In this document: positions 7,701 to 9,718 of the stretch, one piece after another
Position numbering within the stretch: the stretch's first letter is position 1
How the letters are laid out: each line of letters begins with the position of its first letter
Source: an uncultured Planctomycetaceae bacterium
GTDB lineage: Bacteria; Planctomycetota; Planctomycetia; Planctomycetales; Planctomycetaceae
Assembly: GCA_903823545.1 (NCBI GenBank)
Contig: CAIJTL010000778.1
Span: 1-9,718, forward strand
DNA length: 9,718 nucleotides
Direction: 5' to 3'
Position numbers and translations under genes: made by a program
Notes under the pieces: generated by a model
Told to the model about the DNA's origin: nothing
Seen by the model: the letters and a program-made list of their open reading frames with translations, nothing else
Databases searched by the model: none

Positions 7701-7901
7701 CTTGTAGAACCCAACCGCCACCGCATAGTCATCAGACGCCTGGTCGGCATGAGCCATACTCAGAGAAAACCAATGACTCAATTCGATGAAGGTTGTATGT
7801 CGCAGATCGCTCGGTGCAAACAGCATCCAAATTGCGAGCGAAATCAGGACCAGCCAGTTTTTTATGAAGCGTTTTAAGAATGTTCGTTCTGGGGCAGCCA
7901 T
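4710..7901 (-). CDS. Giant exported tetratricopeptide (TPR) repeat protein
   Basis: This encodes 1063 residues from the ATG at 7901. The N-terminus has basic residues and a hydrophobic core (RFIKNWLVLISLAIWMLFAP, 11-30). A second weakly hydrophobic stretch (36-50) ends in SMAHA, a possible signal peptidase site near 51-52. The protein is thus exported, or anchored if uncleaved. The rest is an almost continuous helical solenoid of TPR-like repeats with the usual small/aromatic spacing (for example 91-124, 129-160, 167-198 and 1011-1043), ending in a Lys-rich tail. Style and phrases such as FPKSEFVEKAKPRLEVA resemble BamD/YbgF (CpoB)-type envelope TPR proteins, but the size is far larger. A scaffold in the periplasm is likely, with unknown partners. 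The frame is open to a TTG at 8030, but the added 43 residues lack a ribosome site and precede the signal. AAAGGA lies 8 bases before 7901. The FHA gene follows downstream. Confidence 0.87.
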   Translation of the reverse strand: MAAPERTFLKRFIKNWLVLISLAIWMLFAPSDLRHTTFIELSHWFSLSMAHADQASDDYAVAVGFYKQSRWSFAADAFKKFLSQNPKHERVPFARLYLGLSLTNLEKYDEARTVLRAFVKDFPNNQQVAQAMYRIAEASYFLDDLKAAETEFGAFLAKAPEDSLREYALPYLGDTQLRLGKAEQAALSFQQSIKLYPQSKMLDDSRFGLAKTFEAQQKFPDALGLYRQIAANRTGSRAALSQLQIGVRLFEMKDYVEAAKAYVDLEKNFPESKYIPTARLNAGYSLYELKDFKGAATQFELASKDAEQAAIASYWHGMSQKQLGDFAGSVAILKVAFAAHEKNPIAEQILFQWADCELRQAQFEAAELHFVDVVKRWPQGQWADDALYFAGEAALQRANRAATPEARIAALQSAEAISQQFLTSYGNSGLKLYIDLLRGRVLLVRGSDAEAASAAEIFKVVLATAQRPQTQAQARFHLARAQQRLKQHAAVLETLVPVVEQARKEGAASEFIDALVLQASSLLSEKKYAESVEVSSTYLKLAPAGEQVAQAYSTKALAEANLGQFDVAKQTLAQLQRSAPGNPLSLVTTQQVAEAAYAAKQFEVSQELFGAVMSAGPSPQFVAALSGQAWSQFDRKQFKPAAAGFARLLKDHPQHELAPEAAFMLGDSLQADGQLAEAAKAFAEAFDKHAPSRFAYLSGLQSARVLGRLKQVVEADAAYSKLLEKFPKPERLDRLFDEWAMLNYEAERYGRADEIFKRLIAETPDSDLVDNARFSLVESQLSAIDPKEDAAVKNKKLEEVKAAFRQLEQDPKSDADVQQDSLLRLMGIVEEQQQWDELAKIAESLRSRFAEGRYKTDATFYLAVSLLQRKQLGPAFDLLKPLTSAKADPDVAVKPWFPRVFVLLAEINYQQKKYPDVVATIAEFRAWDAKSRLLYQGDEVLGRALKQQTKFDEARVVFKQVTDDPNGTRTETAAKAQLMIAETYFIQKDFKTALENYLKVYILYKFPEWQAAALFQVGLCDEQLGEWGKAVTDYESLLTEFPKSEFVEKAKPRLEVARQNAKK

Positions 7902-7909
7902 CGTGGGAA

Positions 7910-7915
7910 TCCTTT
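7910..7915 (-). promoter_or_regulatory. Shine-Dalgarno site fixing the TPR gene start
   Basis: AAAGGA on the minus strand, 8 bases before the ATG at 7901. That ATG places the hydrophobic export segment near the N-terminus. Starts at 8030 or 8021 would bury it behind about 40 residues. Confidence 0.65.
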
Positions 7916-8183
7916 GAGTCTTCGCCAAAGTCGAACCGGTTTCGACGGCGAGATTATTCAGCGGACATGGCTGCGGCGAAAGCGACTTCAGGCATCGCGA
8001 TCTGAACGGTGTCTTTTTCATATTTCGCAACAGGCATACTTCGCCCGTCTTATCCAGCGAATGTCGCAGCTTTCGCTCCCGCTTTCACGACATTGATTGC
8101 TCGCTTGTGGAAGCACCGATATCGTGCCAAGTCGCAAGGGGTCTCGTGTTTTGCCGTCCCAATCAACTTTTGCATTCGTCATC

Positions 8184-8188
8184 AAGGG
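8184..8188 (+). promoter_or_regulatory. Shine-Dalgarno site fixing the NHL protein start
   Basis: AAGGG lies 6 bases before the ATG at 8195, the start that places the twin-arginine signal near the N-terminus. An in-frame ATG at 8009 has no such support. Confidence 0.6.
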
Positions 8189-8194
8189 CTCGTT

Positions 8195-9355
8195 ATGGCT
8201 GGCCGTCGGAAAGAATCGTCTGCTCGTTCGAGTCGGAAATCCGAAACAACTCGCCGCCATTTCTTGCAAGCGGCAGGAGCCGCAGCGGCGACGGCAAGCG
8301 TCACGCCGTTGATTCTGCATGCTTCAGACAAAGCCGGAACGAAGAACTCGGTCCTCGGTGAAGCGGCCTATCAATACGAAGTGGTCTCGCATAATTGGGG
8401 CGAAGTTCCCAGCCACATTCAGTGGGGCGAGACGCACGGTGTCGCCGTGGATGAAGCGGGACTCGTATATGTGACACATCGGTCACACGCACCCGAACCG
8501 CTCGATGCGGTTGTGGTCTTCGATCCGCAGGGAAAATTCGTCCGCTCGTTTGGCAAAGAGTATCACACTGGCGGTCACGGCATCGACATTCGCAAAGAAG
8601 GAAACGAAGAGTTCCTCTATCTCTGCTCAACCCGCACGAGCCTCGTTACCAAGACAACGCTGAAAGGCGAGATCGTCTGGAAGAAAGAACGCTTGCTCGA
8701 AACTGGCAAGTACGATGATCCGAAAACGCCGTATAGCCCGACGAACATCTCCTTCGCGCCCGATGGTGGCTTCTACATCGGTGATGGATACGGCTCACAT
8801 TGGATTCATCAATTCGACAAAGATGCGAAGTGGGTGCGCACTTTCGGCGGAGCCGGTACGGCACCCGGTCAGTTTCAAACGCCGCATGGGCAGTGGCTCG
8901 ATAATCGCCCTGGCCGCGAACCATCGCTGATCGTGGCTGATCGAGCGAACTTCCGTTTGCAATACCTCACACTCGAAGGAAAGCATCTCGGCTTTGTGAC
9001 GCAGGACAGTGAGGGCAACCCCGGTTTGACATCAGATGTCGCGGCACTGAAGTCGCCAGTCAGCTTTCCGGCTCACTTCGATATTCGCGGCGACGTGCTG
9101 TTGGTCCCTGACCTGCATGCTCGGGTGACGCTTTTCGACAAGAACAATAAAGTTCTCACGCACTTGGGCTACGATCCCGACTGGACCAAGCAAGTTCTCG
9201 GCGACGGAAAGTTCCCCGTTCGCAGCGATCGTTCGCTCTGGAGGACAGGCAAGTTCATTCATCCTCACGACGCCTGCTTCGATCACTCGGGCAACTTATT
9301 TGTCGTCGAATGGGTCATCGGGGGCCGAGTCAATTTCCTGCGTCATGTCAGCTAA
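8195..9355 (+). CDS. Tat-exported NHL-repeat six-bladed beta-propeller protein
   Basis: This encodes 386 residues. A twin-arginine signal (TTRRHFLQAAG, R20-R21, after a basic 19-residue lead) and an Ala-rich core end near LHA (43), so the protein should be exported folded. The mature part reads as six NHL blades, each opening with a small H/P-containing turn: HGVAVDEAG (81), HGIDIRKEG (128), SPTNISFAPDG (181), PHGQWL (230), PAHFDIRGD (292) and HPHDACFDHSG (356). Each continues to a strand such as VVVFDPQGKFVRSFG (106-120). It ends in NLFVVEWVIGGRVNFLRHV, a common ending for planctomycete NHL proteins. The fold is related to peptidyl-alpha-hydroxyglycine alpha-amidating lyase (PAL), and the recurring histidines could bind metal, but no catalytic activity can be assigned. 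The longer frame from 8009 is rejected for lack of a ribosome site and because it buries the Tat motif. An ECF sigma gene starts 45 bases after the stop. Confidence 0.85.
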   Translation: MAGRRKESSARSSRKSETTRRHFLQAAGAAAATASVTPLILHASDKAGTKNSVLGEAAYQYEVVSHNWGEVPSHIQWGETHGVAVDEAGLVYVTHRSHAPEPLDAVVVFDPQGKFVRSFGKEYHTGGHGIDIRKEGNEEFLYLCSTRTSLVTKTTLKGEIVWKKERLLETGKYDDPKTPYSPTNISFAPDGGFYIGDGYGSHWIHQFDKDAKWVRTFGGAGTAPGQFQTPHGQWLDNRPGREPSLIVADRANFRLQYLTLEGKHLGFVTQDSEGNPGLTSDVAALKSPVSFPAHFDIRGDVLLVPDLHARVTLFDKNNKVLTHLGYDPDWTKQVLGDGKFPVRSDRSLWRTGKFIHPHDACFDHSGNLFVVEWVIGGRVNFLRHVS

Positions 9356-9362
9356 CGCACAC

Positions 9363-9385
9363 TTGGTAGGCCGTAAGTCTGCCAA
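9363..9385 (+). terminator. Hairpin between the NHL and sigma factor genes, possible weak terminator
   Basis: TTGGTAG (9363-9369) and CTGCCAA (9379-9385) can form a 7-bp stem with one G-U pair and a 9-base loop, followed by AGAAGTTTGTT. It sits in the 45 bases between the NHL stop and the sigma ATG. It could attenuate read-through, or affect translation of the sigma gene because it abuts the AAAGAAG ribosome site. The T-run is poor. Confidence 0.25.
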
Positions 9386-9400
9386 AGAAGTTTGTTAAAG

Positions 9401-9718
9401 ATGGATCACGACCACGCCACCGTTGATGCTGATGCGGATGCGTTGATGCTCACCGCATTAGGCGCGGGTGAGGACGCGGCGTTCGAGACGCTGGTGCGAC
9501 AATATGGTCCTAAAATGTTGGCGGTCGCTCGTAGGTTAATGGGGAATGACGATCATGCTCAGGACGCGGTGCAAGATGCCTTCCTGAGCGCGTTCAAAGC
9601 GTTGCCCACGTTTGATGGTCGATCAAAACTCTCGACATGGCTGCATCGAATCGTCGTCAACGCCTCACTGATGAAGTTGCGCAGTCAGAAGCGGCACCCG
9701 GAACAATCGATTGACGAC
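9401..9718 (+). CDS. ECF-type RNA polymerase sigma factor, N-terminal part (cut by window end)
   Basis: 106 codons are visible and the gene runs off the right edge in frame. After an acidic N-terminus (MDHDHATVDADADALMLTAL), residues 22-100 form sigma-70 region 2. FETLVRQYGPKMLAVARRLMG is region 2.1. The core-binding and -10 recognition part follows as HAQDAVQDAFLSAFKALPTF, then GRSKLSTWLHRIVVNASLMKL and the basic RSQKRHP. This is a typical ECF (group 4) sigma pattern. Region 4 and any anti-sigma gene would lie beyond the window, so target promoters and the triggering signal cannot be inferred. The start has AAAGAAG (9384-9390) 10 bases upstream. It follows the NHL propeller gene by 45 bases in the same direction, so they may be co-transcribed, though a weak hairpin lies between them. 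The alternative start at codon 16 is less likely because it lacks a ribosome site. Confidence 0.88.
   Translation, partial: MDHDHATVDADADALMLTALGAGEDAAFETLVRQYGPKMLAVARRLMGNDDHAQDAVQDAFLSAFKALPTFDGRSKLSTWLHRIVVNASLMKLRSQKRHPEQSIDD

Larger units (their letters stand above)
7902..8194. other. Divergent intergenic region between TPR and NHL genes
   Basis: 293 bases must carry the promoters for both the TPR gene (minus) and the NHL propeller gene (plus). Both flanking frames extend into it without stops, but neither extension looks like coding sequence for those families. The nearest promoter-like pair on the plus strand is TTGATT (8093-8098) with GATATC (8118-8123), at a poor spacing of 19 bases, so I do not call it. 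I see no RNA gene or strong repeat. Confidence 0.4.

Noticed and set aside
7902..8030. In-frame N-terminal extension of the TPR protein
   Set aside because: It starts at a TTG with no SD site. The ATG at 7901 has AAAGGA and puts the export segment at the N-terminus.
8093..8123. TTGATT...GATATC as a sigma-70 promoter for the NHL gene
   Set aside because: Poor hexamer matches and 19-base spacing. It is not distinguishable from chance.
8009..8194. In-frame N-terminal extension of the NHL propeller protein
   Set aside because: It has no SD site, would place 62 residues before a clear Tat signal, and overlaps the extension of the divergent TPR frame.

Overview
The window looks like chromosomal DNA from a planctomycete (Planctomycetota) or a close relative. 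This is inferred from gene content: an exported DUF1080 (3-keto-disaccharide hydrolase family) protein, a Tat-exported NHL beta-propeller protein, a very long exported TPR protein, an FHA protein and an ECF sigma factor. The DNA is moderately GC-rich, and I saw no mobile element, tRNA, rRNA or CRISPR array.

Layout from left to right. (1) A minus-strand gene (49-690) encodes a secreted DUF1080 protein. (2) A 272-base gap with no intact gene separates it from a plus-strand cluster (963-4003). The cluster encodes a membrane-tethered glutaredoxin-like protein, a TIGR04282/DUF2064 nucleotidyltransferase-fold transferase, a stand-alone receiver-domain response regulator and an RlmI-type 23S rRNA methyltransferase. 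Genes 1/2 and 3/4 each share a 4-base ATGA stop/start overlap, and genes 2/3 are 43 bases apart, so one four-gene transcript is plausible. (3) Converging on that cluster, with only 24 bases between stop codons, is a minus-strand pair: a giant exported TPR protein (7901 to 4710) followed by a small FHA protein (4561 to 4028). (4) A 293-base divergent intergenic region separates the TPR gene from a plus-strand Tat-exported NHL propeller protein (8195-9355). (5) The window ends inside an ECF sigma factor gene that starts at 9401 and is open at the right edge.

Working picture. The exported proteins (DUF1080, TPR, NHL propeller) belong to the cell-envelope or periplasm-type biology common in planctomycetes, with sugar or polymer processing and envelope scaffolding as likely roles. 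The response regulator, FHA protein and sigma factor are signalling proteins whose partners (histidine kinase, Ser/Thr kinase, anti-sigma factor) are not in the window. Nothing here forms an obviously new system. The points most worth a second look are the translational coupling of an output-less response regulator to an rRNA methyltransferase, the TPR-FHA pair, the tethered glutaredoxin coupled to the transferase, and a short coding-like remnant at 827-907. For several genes the longest open frame overstates the protein. I moved those starts to internal ATGs supported by a Shine-Dalgarno site and a signal peptide or domain boundary.
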